NCBI GenBank assembly: GCA_946481205.1
Contig: CAMLNB010000019.1
Coordinates: 1-24,585 of the forward strand
Length of the DNA stretch: 24,585 nt
Direction of reading: 5' to 3'
Source: an uncultured Kangiella sp.
Lineage (GTDB): Bacteria; Pseudomonadota; Gammaproteobacteria; Enterobacterales; DSM-103792
Below the pieces are notes generated by a model. The model did not search any database, was not told the origin of the DNA, and was given only the letters and a program-made list of their open reading frames with translations. Every line of letters starts with the position of its first letter. Within the stretch, counting starts at the first letter, position 1. Below, piece by piece: positions 1 through 7,856 of this stretch. The translations under genes and the position numbers were made by a program.

Positions 1-1
1 C

Positions 2-1918
2 AGCGGCCCTTGGCTCAGCTTCACCGTGATCCCGATTGTCGCGTTTCTGCTGCTCTGCATCGCTTACTACTTTTATGTTTTCGTTCACGTGCTGCTGGCG
101 GCCGGAGGTGGTAACGAGGCATTCATTTACAGGTCTGGGTTTCGGAGCGTTCTTGTCAGTGACCAACAGCGGCGCCGACACCTTTACTGTCTAACATTGT
201 GGCAAGGGCGTGCGCTCAGCCTCCTGGTATTGTTGTTGGCGCTAACTCTCTTGCAGGGGTTCGGAAACGTCCTCGCCAACTCGGGTATGCGCGAGCAATT
301 TCTCAATGAGTTTGCGCTGTGGAGCGTGTCCGCAGTGGCCGTTGCAGAAATTGTGTTGTTGTTCGGTCGCCGTCTAATCGCGGCATTGATAAACAGCAAT
401 TGGCGAAATGAGACCAGTCATTTGGGGATTCCATTGTTCATTCCCGTTCTGATAGCTGTGATAGGCAATCGTGTTATTAGCTTTTTGACTGGCGATAAAA
501 GCATTGCAAAGCCGAACGAATTGAAGCTGGCTCTTTCCACCGTGGCAACGCTATCAGCAGGTTTGATTCTTGGTTTGTTGCTGGTGATTGGTTTTGCATT
601 GTCTGCACATAGGTTACAACTAGCTGGCTGGCCTCACTATAATAATTTTAATGCGACAAATTGGCTCTTTGTTTTGGCTGAGCTAATGCTCATATCAAGT
701 ATTTCCGGATTGATTTACTTATTGAACGCTACGTCATTGCATTCTTTTTATTACGCACGCTATGCGCAAACATATCTTGAGGCCGCGCTGTGCCGTGCCC
801 GTGATGAGCTGCTCGGTCAGGGTTGTGGCGCCAGAGGCAGCACGCCAGGCGACTTGCCTATCTCGGAGTATCAGCCTGAAAAAAACGGTGGACCGCTGCA
901 TCTGATCAATTGCACTATCAACGAAACAGTCGAAGCTGATACCGGCCTCTGGCGAAATGATCGCAAAGGGGTCAACCTCGCGGTTTCACATTGGTTGTAC
1001 AGTGTCGGTGCTCGCCATCATCTGCTTCGTGATGAAAACGGCTGGATGCCGCTCGGTCCGTCTTTCCCGACAAGGCAACGAGCGAAAGGGGTTAAGGAAT
1101 CTTACAATAAGCAGCTATTTTCCGGATGTGAAGCACATGAGGAGTTGACAGTCGGTCGCTGGATTAGCATTTCAGGTGCAGCATTTTCGACCGGTCTAGG
1201 CTCATTGACTCATTGGTGGAGCAATGTCATCTGCGCCGTCGGCAATGTTCGTCTTGGCTATTGGTGGCGCACACGCGTGCCACCGTTCTGGGGTTACTTT
1301 AGTCCACGGCTTTTTAGCTTCATGATGCAAGAGCTGCTCGGTTATTTTCGTGGTACCAAGGCGTCGTACTGGTACCTGGGTGATGGCGGCCATTTCGAAA
1401 ACATGGGGGCTTACGAGCTGATTCGACGTCGCGTTCCTATAATTGTGGTGCTCGACACTGAATGCGACCCCAATTACCAATACCAGGGCTTCGGCAATCT
1501 GGTGCACAAGGCGAGAATGGATTTCGGTTGTGAAATCCGCGTGCTCGATGATGACGAGCGCAAGAAACGCTTCGCCGAACATTCGCCGCTGGTTTCCTTG
1601 GAAGTCTTGCGTGGCAAGATTGAAGACGGGGTGCGAAAGAACGGCGGCCGTGCTGCGCTGGCGGTCGGCTGGTACAACGACAATGAGGATCACGAAAGCC
1701 AACCCGATGTCTGGATTCTATACGTCAAACCAGCAATTATTGGGGATGAGACAGTTGACCTGCAGCACTACCGCAGCGAAAACCCAGACTTTCCTCAGCA
1801 AACTACGATGGATCAATTTTTCGATGAGGTGCAGTGGGAAAGTTATCGTAAACTGGGTGAGCAAACGGGTATTGGACTCTGCTGTGTAATTGAGCGAATG
1901 AGTGCTCCTGATGCCTGA
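2..1918 (+). CDS. Patatin-like phospholipase paralogue 1 (5' end outside window)
   Basis: The frame is open from the first full codon and lines up with residue 194 onward of the paralogue at 2162-4558, so the gene begins before the window and its N-terminal nucleophile region is not visible. What remains is 638 residues: a membrane part of several hydrophobic segments (nt ~20-770), then a soluble C-terminal half. The catalytic Asp motif DGGHFENMGAYEL of the patatin family is intact at nt ~1381-1420. Expected activity is membrane-associated lipid acyl hydrolysis; the substrate is unknown. This copy is 33 residues longer than the equivalent part of the second copy, the extra falling in the membrane part. 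The DNA at nt ~400-780 is visibly more AT-rich than its neighbours, while other patches are almost identical to copy 2. The family call is secure and the function is inferred. Confidence 0.85.
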   Translation, partial: SGPWLSFTVIPIVAFLLLCIAYYFYVFVHVLLAAGGGNEAFIYRSGFRSVLVSDQQRRRHLYCLTLWQGRALSLLVLLLALTLLQGFGNVLANSGMREQFLNEFALWSVSAVAVAEIVLLFGRRLIAALINSNWRNETSHLGIPLFIPVLIAVIGNRVISFLTGDKSIAKPNELKLALSTVATLSAGLILGLLLVIGFALSAHRLQLAGWPHYNNFNATNWLFVLAELMLISSISGLIYLLNATSLHSFYYARYAQTYLEAALCRARDELLGQGCGARGSTPGDLPISEYQPEKNGGPLHLINCTINETVEADTGLWRNDRKGVNLAVSHWLYSVGARHHLLRDENGWMPLGPSFPTRQRAKGVKESYNKQLFSGCEAHEELTVGRWISISGAAFSTGLGSLTHWWSNVICAVGNVRLGYWWRTRVPPFWGYFSPRLFSFMMQELLGYFRGTKASYWYLGDGGHFENMGAYELIRRRVPIIVVLDTECDPNYQYQGFGNLVHKARMDFGCEIRVLDDDERKKRFAEHSPLVSLEVLRGKIEDGVRKNGGRAALAVGWYNDNEDHESQPDVWILYVKPAIIGDETVDLQHYRSENPDFPQQTTMDQFFDEVQWESYRKLGEQTGIGLCCVIERMSAPDA

Positions 1919-2161
1919 CTACGACGACGCATGCATCCACTTACCCGGTACAACAATATGTCTGTGCCAGCGACATAATGAACCAGTGGGAGTCTGATTG
2001 TGTGCCTGCCATCTACTGACTTGTCATGATCAGCATCGTCGGACTAGTCTTACGGGCATTCCTTCAGCATTTTTTGTTGTGGCTTTGCTGCACTGCGCTG
2101 TGCCGTCAATGCGATTGATACTCTATCGATTTCAGCCAGCCCGACACACAAGGGATGCATC

Positions 2162-4558
2162 TTGGCTAGCGAAACAACTCGCGACTTTCATCATCCTGCC
2201 GCGGTTCGACTGACCGAGCAGGAGTTGCTGCAGCGGCGTCGTGCCGCTGCCAATGTCGATCTCAAACAGACCGAGTTTGGCATTGCCGTTTCCGGGGGCG
2301 GAATTCGCTCGGCGACGTTTGCGTTGGGATTCTTTCAAGGCCTGGCGCGCGGTGATGGTCATTCGGGCAATTTGCTGCCACGCGTGGATTGGATCTCGAC
2401 TGTGTCCGGCGGTGGCTATTTCGGCAGTTTCCTTGGCCGGCTGTATCAGAGCGCGGGTGGTGTCGATCAGGTAACCGAGCAACTGCTGCAACCGCATAGC
2501 GGGCCGATCGAGCATCTGCGTCGGCACGGACGCTACCTAGCTCCGGGCGGCAAGGATGATGGCTGGTTGGCGTTTGCTTACATGCTGCGCAGCCTGCTGA
2601 TGATGCAGTTCCTGTTTGCGACGTTGGCGTACACGGTTGGTTTGCTGACGCTGCTGGTGTCGCCTTTGCTGGAGCCACTGGCACGCTATGGAACCGAAGC
2701 GACGGTGGGCATCAGTTGGCTGGCGATGATTCAGGAGTTCAGCGGCCCTTGGCTCAGCTTCACCGTGATCCCGATTGTCGCGTTTCTGCTGCTCGGCATC
2801 GTCTATTACTTTTATGCGCTGTTCGCTGATGGTGGTGAGGAAGCGCGTGTTGCCAAACCCTGGCTCAGCGCAGTCGGGCTAGGGTCAACCAGTAGTGATG
2901 ATGAATGGTTGCGCCGGCATCGTTACTGCCTGACCTTGTGGCAGGGCCGGGCGTTGACGCTGCTGGTGTTGCTGTTGGTGTTGGCGCTACTGCAGGGACT
3001 TGGCACGGTGTTCGCCAATCCCGGTATGCGCGCGCAATTTCTGGATGAATTTGCGCTGTGGTTTGCCGGCGCCATTGCCGGCGCCGAAACGGTATTGCTG
3101 TTTGGCCGGCGCATCGTCGCGGTATTGCTCGGTGATAAAGCGGATGGCGGCGGCAAGCTGCGGATTCCACTGTCACTGCTCGGTGCTGCGGCAGCGGCCT
3201 TGGTGCTGCTGAGCCTTGCCGTGTTTGGTTTTGCGTTGGCGTCGCACGTGCTGCATCAATTCAACTGGCCGCAGTACAACCAGTTCAGCCAAACCGATTG
3301 GATGTGGCTCGCCGTGCAGATCGGCATGCTGTTTCTGATCGCTTGCTGGGTCAACCTGATCAACTCCACCTCGCTGCATCCGTTCTACTATGCGCGACTC
3401 GCGCGCAGCTTTCTGACCGCGGCATTGATCCGTTCGCGCGATGTCATGCGTGGCGCCAGTTGCGGCGCCGGTGGCACCACGCCGGGCGACCTGCCGATCT
3501 CGGAATACCAGCCGGACAAAACTGGCGGGCCACTGCATTTGATCAATTGCACCATCAATGAGACCGTCGAAGCCGATACCAAACTGTGGCGCAGTGATCG
3601 CAAAGGCGTCAGCCTGGCGGTATCGCATTGGTTGTACAGCGTGGGTGCCCGCCATCATTTGCTCCGCGATCAAAATGGCTGGACCCCACTGGGGCCGTCG
3701 TTCCCGACCAAGCAACAACCGAAAGCCATCAATCGTTCGCCGACCGGCCGGTTGTTTGCCGGTTGCGAAACGCATGAAGAGCTGACCGTCGGGCGCTGGG
3801 TTGGCATTTCCGGTGCGGCGTTTTCGACCGGGCTCGGTTCGCTGACTAACTGGTGGAGCAGCGTGATCTGTGCAGTCGCCAATGTCAGGTTGGGTTATTG
3901 GTGGCGCACGCGCAAACTGCCGTTCTGGGGTTATTACTGCCCGCGTTTGTACCGCTACATGGTGCAGGAGTTGCTCGGCTATTTCCGCGGCACCAATGCG
4001 CCCTACTGGTATCTGAGCGACGGCGGCCATTTCGAAAACATGGGCGCTTACGAGCTGATACGGCGGCGGGTACCGGTCATCGTGATCCTCGATGCCGAAT
4101 GCGATGGCAATTACCAATACCAGGGCTTCGGCAATCTGGTGCACAAGGCGAGAATGGATTTCGGTTGTGAAATCCGCGTGCTCGATGATGACGAGCGCAA
4201 GAAACGCTTCGCCGAACATTCGCCGCTGGTTTCCTTGGAAGCCTTGCGCGGCAAGATTGAAGACGGGGTGCGAAAGAACGGTGGCCGTGCTGCGCTGGCG
4301 GTCGGCTGGTACAACGACAATGACGATCACGAAAGCCAACCCGATGTCTGGATTCTGTACGTCAAACCGGCCATGGTCGGGGATGAGCCGGTGGACTTGC
4401 AGCACTACCGCAGCGAGAACCCGGATTTCCCGCAGCAGACCACGATGGATCAATTCTTCGATGAAGTGCAGTGGGAAAGCTATCGCAAACTGGGTGAGCA
4501 GTCCGGCATCCACATGTGTTGTGTCATTGAGCGGCTGATTGATCCGGGTTTGGAGTAA
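2162..4558 (+). CDS. Patatin-like phospholipase paralogue 2, multi-spanning membrane protein
   Basis: This 798-residue protein belongs to the patatin-like acyl hydrolases. The oxyanion loop SGGGIRS lies at residues 44-50. The probable nucleophile is Ser82 in STVSGGGY, and the catalytic Asp is D620 in DGGHFENMG. Between them are about six hydrophobic segments near residues 141-170, 197-221, 264-285, 298-324, 336-363 and 380-400, so the hydrolase is interrupted by a membrane domain. No signal peptide is seen. The start is TTG at 2162 with AAGGGA six bases upstream; the nearby ATG at 2156 hits a stop after four codons. The gene lies 243 bp after the first paralogue on the same strand, and the amidase start is 75 bp after its stop. 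It probably hydrolyses membrane lipids, but substrate and role are unknown. Confidence 0.9.
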   Translation: MASETTRDFHHPAAVRLTEQELLQRRRAAANVDLKQTEFGIAVSGGGIRSATFALGFFQGLARGDGHSGNLLPRVDWISTVSGGGYFGSFLGRLYQSAGGVDQVTEQLLQPHSGPIEHLRRHGRYLAPGGKDDGWLAFAYMLRSLLMMQFLFATLAYTVGLLTLLVSPLLEPLARYGTEATVGISWLAMIQEFSGPWLSFTVIPIVAFLLLGIVYYFYALFADGGEEARVAKPWLSAVGLGSTSSDDEWLRRHRYCLTLWQGRALTLLVLLLVLALLQGLGTVFANPGMRAQFLDEFALWFAGAIAGAETVLLFGRRIVAVLLGDKADGGGKLRIPLSLLGAAAAALVLLSLAVFGFALASHVLHQFNWPQYNQFSQTDWMWLAVQIGMLFLIACWVNLINSTSLHPFYYARLARSFLTAALIRSRDVMRGASCGAGGTTPGDLPISEYQPDKTGGPLHLINCTINETVEADTKLWRSDRKGVSLAVSHWLYSVGARHHLLRDQNGWTPLGPSFPTKQQPKAINRSPTGRLFAGCETHEELTVGRWVGISGAAFSTGLGSLTNWWSSVICAVANVRLGYWWRTRKLPFWGYYCPRLYRYMVQELLGYFRGTNAPYWYLSDGGHFENMGAYELIRRRVPVIVILDAECDGNYQYQGFGNLVHKARMDFGCEIRVLDDDERKKRFAEHSPLVSLEALRGKIEDGVRKNGGRAALAVGWYNDNDDHESQPDVWILYVKPAMVGDEPVDLQHYRSENPDFPQQTTMDQFFDEVQWESYRKLGEQSGIHMCCVIERLIDPGLE

Positions 4559-4587
4559 ACGTACACGGCGAACGTGGCTGGATTTTC

Positions 4588-4611
4588 CTCAGGTGCCCGC
4601 TGGCGCCTGAG
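4588..4611 (+). other. Hairpin between patatin and amidase genes
   Basis: Ten-base arms 4588-4597 and 4602-4611 pair around a 4-base loop, with one G-U pair in RNA. The hairpin lies 22 bases before the amidase ATG and has no following U-run. It could be a weak terminator or attenuator, or simply leader structure. Confidence 0.4.
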
Positions 4612-4633
4612 TCCACTGAGCAGGAGCCTTACC

Positions 4634-5446
4634 ATGGAACGGAAGCAAGGCAAGTTCACGCTGTTTGATGAAGCCGGTTTCAAAAGCTGGCTGGCAAAGC
4701 AAACGGTCAGTCGGCAGATCACGCTGGTGCAAAATCACCACACCTATATTCCCGGCTACCTGCATTTCAAAGGCGACAATCATTTTGCCTTGCAGGCCAG
4801 CATGGAGGCCTCCCACCGCGAGCGCGGCTTTGCCGAGATCGCCCAGCACTTCACTACCTTTCCCGATGGCACCGTGATCACCGGTCGCTCGTTGGAAACG
4901 GTGCCCGCCGGTATCAAAGGTGCGAACGCCACCGGCATCTGCATCGAACATCTCGGCAATTTCGACAAAGGCGGTGACAAGATAACCGATGCTCAGCGCG
5001 CGCTCGCCATCAACCTCAACGCCTGGCTCTGCCACAAGTTCCGCCTACCGGCCGACACCGACCATATCGTTTACCACCATTGGTATGACTTGAACTCCGG
5101 CAAACGCCTGAACGGCGCCGGCAGCACCAAAAGCTGCCCCGGCTCGGCGTTCTTCGGCGGCAACAAAGTCGCCGATGCCGAAGCCAACTTCCTGCCGCCA
5201 ATCCGCGCCGCACTCGACGCCATGGCGGCGCCAAAAGCGGTCAAAGATCCGCTCTGGCGCGGCCGCGTGATCAACACCGAATCCTTGAACGTGCGCGATA
5301 CCGCGGCCGCCTCTGGCAAGAAAATCAAATCCCTGGCAGCCGGGACCTTGGTTGGCGTTTACAGCGAAAAAGATGGCTGGGCGAAGATCGATCCGAAGGC
5401 CGCGTTATGGGTCAGCAGGAAGTATTTGGAACTTGTCGCCGCGTGA
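4634..5446 (+). CDS. N-acetylmuramoyl-L-alanine amidase (Amidase_2/PGRP fold) with C-terminal SH3b domain
   Basis: The 270-residue product is a zinc amidase that would cut the MurNAc-L-Ala bond of peptidoglycan. The Amidase_2 fold covers residues ~27-175. Visible candidate zinc and catalytic positions are H35/H36 in NHHTYIP, H148/H149 in YHHWYD, and K166-x-C168 in TKSCPG, the pattern of T7 lysozyme-type amidases. A bacterial SH3 domain at residues ~208-268 (INTESLNVRD) probably binds the wall. The ATG at 4634 is chosen because AGGAG precedes it; an in-frame GTG at 4574 lacks a good ribosome site. No signal peptide or N-terminal membrane helix is visible, so it may act in the cytoplasm on recycled muropeptides, or need another export route or lysis. 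It follows the two patatin genes on the same strand. Confidence 0.88.
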   Translation: MERKQGKFTLFDEAGFKSWLAKQTVSRQITLVQNHHTYIPGYLHFKGDNHFALQASMEASHRERGFAEIAQHFTTFPDGTVITGRSLETVPAGIKGANATGICIEHLGNFDKGGDKITDAQRALAINLNAWLCHKFRLPADTDHIVYHHWYDLNSGKRLNGAGSTKSCPGSAFFGGNKVADAEANFLPPIRAALDAMAAPKAVKDPLWRGRVINTESLNVRDTAAASGKKIKSLAAGTLVGVYSEKDGWAKIDPKAALWVSRKYLELVAA

Positions 5447-5452
5447 CGCTTT

Positions 5453-5537
5453 GTAGGATGGGTAGAGCGCCAGCGAAACCCATCGCCAGTCTCAATGATA
5501 TTGATGGGTTTTGGCTAAACGCCTCTACACATCTTAC
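5453..5537. repeat. MITE-like imperfect inverted repeat of the GTAGGATGGGTAGAGCG type
   Basis: The left end (GTAGGATGGGTAGAGCG) and the reverse complement of the right end are clearly similar, and the inner arms AAACCCATC (5476-5484) and GATGGGTTT (5503-5511) match perfectly. The element could fold into a long hairpin of about 85 bp. From memory, sequences starting this way recur between genes in many Gammaproteobacteria. It carries no gene. Confidence 0.6.
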
Positions 5538-5634
5538 GGGCTGGTTTGCGTCGTTGTTTAACTCACATGCGTCCGGAGCGCTATACGATTCGGACCTACC
5601 TCGATGTGTTTTCCTAGCGCCCGTCTGACGAGCC

Positions 5635-5845
5635 GAGCAACGTAGCGGAAGCTGGGTAAACAGCCCGCAGTAAAACGAAGGGGCAAGGCAGGATGCCGAC
5701 GCCTTTTGTGACTGTGCAAGGATGCACTGTCACAAAAGCTCCAGCTGGAGTGGAGTCGCGCAGGGAACCGCGCGTCGTTTGCGCGGCGAGGAATCGGGCA
5801 TGTTTCTTTGGTAACTTTCTTTGCGCCAAAGAAAGTTACCCGCCC
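5635..5845. repeat. Composite intergenic repeat with two strong hairpins
   Basis: One hairpin has 16-base arms (5703-5718 and 5723-5738) with a single mismatch and a 4-base loop. A second has perfect 14-base arms (5810-5823 and 5827-5840) with a 3-base loop. A GC-rich spacer separates them and CCGCCCGCCGGGGCGGG follows. The second hairpin resembles repeats I recall from xanthomonad-like and related genomes. No coding signal is seen. Confidence 0.5.
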
Positions 5846-6039
5846 GCCGGGGCGGGACCCGGCAGCGGCCTTGAATTACGAGTGGTGGTCTAAGAGAAAA
5901 CGGGACTCAAACTACAAACTGAACGCGTGGTAGGTAGCATCCAGTACTGATTGGATGCAAACAATGTGGCACAAAGCCCTTCGGATGTTGCACCCCACCA
6001 GTTTTGCTTAGAAAAGCGATGGAAAGCCGGACTTTCTAA

Positions 6040-6651
6040 TTAATCCTGCTTTACTTTTTTCTGCCCAATCTTGCTTTCCCGCCCACTCAACAACTTCCGA
6101 ATATTCTCCTGATGCCGCCAAATCAGCAGCGCACCCAAAATCGCGAGCGGCCAGGTGTACGCCGGCCAATAGAACCAGGCGATCACCGGCGCGGCGGCGA
6201 ATGCGGTCAGCGCTGCCAGTGATGAATAGCGGAACAGGAAGGCCATCACCACCCAGATGCCGACGAGGCAGAGGCCGAGCCGCCATTCCAGTGCGAACAC
6301 GACACCAAAACCGGTCGCGACACCTTTGCCACCTTCAAAGCCGAAGAAAATCGGAAACAGATGGCCCATGAACGCGGCAAGCGCGACCGCGGCGAGCCAG
6401 AGCCCTTCAACACCGAACAGTTGCGCCAGCACGACCGGGATGACGCCCTTGATCGAATCGCCGGCCAGCGTAATCAGTGCGGCTTTTTTGCCGCCGATGC
6501 GCAGCACATTGGTGGCGCCGGGGTTGCGTGAGCCTTGTGAGCGCGGGTCGGGCAGGCCGAGCAGCCGGCAGGTGAGGATCGCGGCCGAAACCGAGCCGGC
6601 GAGGTAGGAGAGCAGGACAAAGGCGAGGTTGATCAGCAGGTCGGTGGTCAT
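6040..6651 (-). CDS. plsY: Acyl-phosphate:glycerol-3-phosphate acyltransferase PlsY
   Basis: PlsY transfers the acyl group from acyl phosphate to sn-glycerol-3-phosphate in the inner membrane, the first step of phospholipid synthesis. The 203-residue product has the usual length and about five membrane helices. The family motifs are present: LAGSVSAA (18-25), GSRNPGATNVLR (40-51), GHLFPIFFGFEGGKGVATG (96-114) and the C-terminal RHQENIRKLLSGRESKIG. It is divergent from folB across 275 bp, an arrangement often seen in Proteobacteria. A Lys-rich tail ends the protein. No oddities are seen. Confidence 0.97.
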   Translation of the reverse strand: MTTDLLINLAFVLLSYLAGSVSAAILTCRLLGLPDPRSQGSRNPGATNVLRIGGKKAALITLAGDSIKGVIPVVLAQLFGVEGLWLAAVALAAFMGHLFPIFFGFEGGKGVATGFGVVFALEWRLGLCLVGIWVVMAFLFRYSSLAALTAFAAAPVIAWFYWPAYTWPLAILGALLIWRHQENIRKLLSGRESKIGQKKVKQD

Positions 6652-6926
6652 GGTGTCAGGGATTGGTTTGCTGAGCGTGTTAATGGGCGCCTCTCATTCC
6701 CGGCCCTTCTCCCGCAAGGGGCGAAGGTTGGAGTGAAGGTGAAACCGCTGCTCACGTTTCAGCAGGAATCGCGCCTTGTTGGCGCAGCGAAGTCGGCAGT
6801 ATACCGACCAGTCGAGTGGGGTCCAGTGCGACCAGTTCAGCGCCCTGTTGCGCGCTTGCTACCGTGACAGCGAGGCCATGAAGGCCGACAATGCCGGCCT
6901 AGGCCGCATTTTCAGAAGCACACCGG

Positions 6927-7292
6927 ATGGACACCATTTATCTGCGCGACATCGAATTGTCTGTGACCATAGGCGCGTTTGCCTGGGAGCAGAAAATCAG
7001 CCAGAAGCTGCTGCTGAGCCTGAGTCTGCGGGTGGATACCCGGCCGGCGGCGGCCAGTGACCAGCTCAGCGATGCGCTCGATTATGGCGCCGTGTTGGCG
7101 CGGGTGCAGGCGATTGCCGCCGAGCTCGGCCCGGAGCGGCCGGTGCAGCTGATCGAAACGTTGGCCGAGCGCTTTGCCAACGCCATCTTGGCTGAATTCA
7201 GCAAAGTGCAGGCGGTGACGGTGGATTTGGCCAAGGTGTTTATCTTCCCGCAGGTGCCGCGCATCGGTGTGGTGATTGAGAGGGCGCGATAA
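6927..7292 (+). CDS. folB: Dihydroneopterin aldolase FolB
   Basis: FolB converts 7,8-dihydroneopterin to 6-hydroxymethyl-7,8-dihydropterin and glycolaldehyde in cytoplasmic folate synthesis. The 121-residue length is typical. Visible family features are the N-terminal YLRDIELSVTIGAFAWEQ with a conserved Glu at 21, DYGAV near 52-56, the LIETLAER helix near 75-82, and the Lys of LAKVF (K103). The upstream ribosome site is weak (GAAG). The next gene, folK, makes the following step and its TTG start directly abuts this stop codon, so the two are almost certainly co-transcribed and possibly translationally coupled. Confidence 0.95.
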   Translation: MDTIYLRDIELSVTIGAFAWEQKISQKLLLSLSLRVDTRPAAASDQLSDALDYGAVLARVQAIAAELGPERPVQLIETLAERFANAILAEFSKVQAVTVDLAKVFIFPQVPRIGVVIERAR

Positions 7293-7820
7293 TTGCCGAC
7301 CGGGTATTTGCTGGGCATCGGCAGCAATGTTGCGCCAGAGCGCAATGTGCCGGCGGTGTTGAAGGCGCTGCTGGCGCTGTCGCCGCAGTTGTACCTTAGC
7401 CGGGTGGTCCAGACACCACCGGAAGGTATGCAATCCACGCATGATTTTCTCAATCTGGTGGTGCTGGTGGCCACCGAGCTGTCGGCAGCCGAGCTGAAAG
7501 CGGCGACCAATCGGATTGAAGAAAGCCTCGGTCGCGACCGCAGCGCGCCGGATCGCAAAGTGCGCGACCGCCCGGCCGATATCGATCTGCTGACGCCGAT
7601 CAGCACTGCCCGCAAAAGTACGCTGCCGATGATCAAGGAGAACTACCTGCGGCCGCTTGCCGAGGAGTTGTTGGATTATTTGCAGCAGCGGCCGTTGCGG
7701 GCGCCCAGCGGCGTTGTCACACCGATTCAACTCGATGCGCTCAAGCTGGGCGACATGCCCGCCGCCATTTATTGCGACGGCCAGACCGGCCAGATTCGGC
7801 TCGGCGAATTGCCAAACTAA
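7293..7820 (+). CDS. folK: 2-amino-4-hydroxy-6-hydroxymethyldihydropteridine pyrophosphokinase FolK
   Basis: FolK transfers pyrophosphate from ATP to 6-hydroxymethyl-7,8-dihydropterin, the product of FolB. The HPPK signature is clear: LGIGSNVAPERN at the N-terminus (7-18), HDFLNLVV (50-57), IEESLGRDR (75-83) and DRPADIDLL (92-100), holding the Asp pair that binds magnesium. The 175 residues are slightly above the usual ~160. The start is TTG at 7293, straight after the folB TAA, with AGAGG about ten bases upstream. No ATG lies close enough to preserve the N-terminal motif. It runs toward folM, which ends 36 bp away on the other strand. Confidence 0.94.
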   Translation: MPTGYLLGIGSNVAPERNVPAVLKALLALSPQLYLSRVVQTPPEGMQSTHDFLNLVVLVATELSAAELKAATNRIEESLGRDRSAPDRKVRDRPADIDLLTPISTARKSTLPMIKENYLRPLAEELLDYLQQRPLRAPSGVVTPIQLDALKLGDMPAAIYCDGQTGQIRLGELPN

Positions 7821-7856
7821 TGATATCGAACCGATGCGACGTTAACTGGGCCGGCG

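Larger units (their letters stand above)
5447..6039. other. 593-bp gene-free region rich in intergenic repeats
   Basis: No convincing coding frame lies between the amidase stop and the plsY stop. The region holds a MITE-like inverted-repeat element near the amidase end and a second element with two near-perfect hairpins (separate entries). Bases ~5850-6039 show nothing recognisable beyond modest AT richness. Confidence 0.6.

Noticed and set aside
1919..2161. A small gene or promoter between the two patatin genes
   Set aside because: A 71-codon frame exists but has no ribosome site or composition support, and no convincing -35/-10 pair was found.
3173..4513. 446-codon minus-strand open frame opposite patatin paralogue 2
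   Set aside because: High-GC antisense shadow of a conserved coding sequence; the same antisense text partly recurs opposite paralogue 1 simply because the genes are duplicated.
2162..4558. CapV-like patatin effector of a CBASS anti-phage system
   Set aside because: No cyclase or accessory gene lies nearby, and CBASS patatins lack such a membrane insertion; the similarity is only the patatin motifs.
4634..5446. Prophage endolysin within a phage remnant
   Set aside because: The amidase is phage-like in its motifs, but no holin, tail, integrase or attachment site is present around it.
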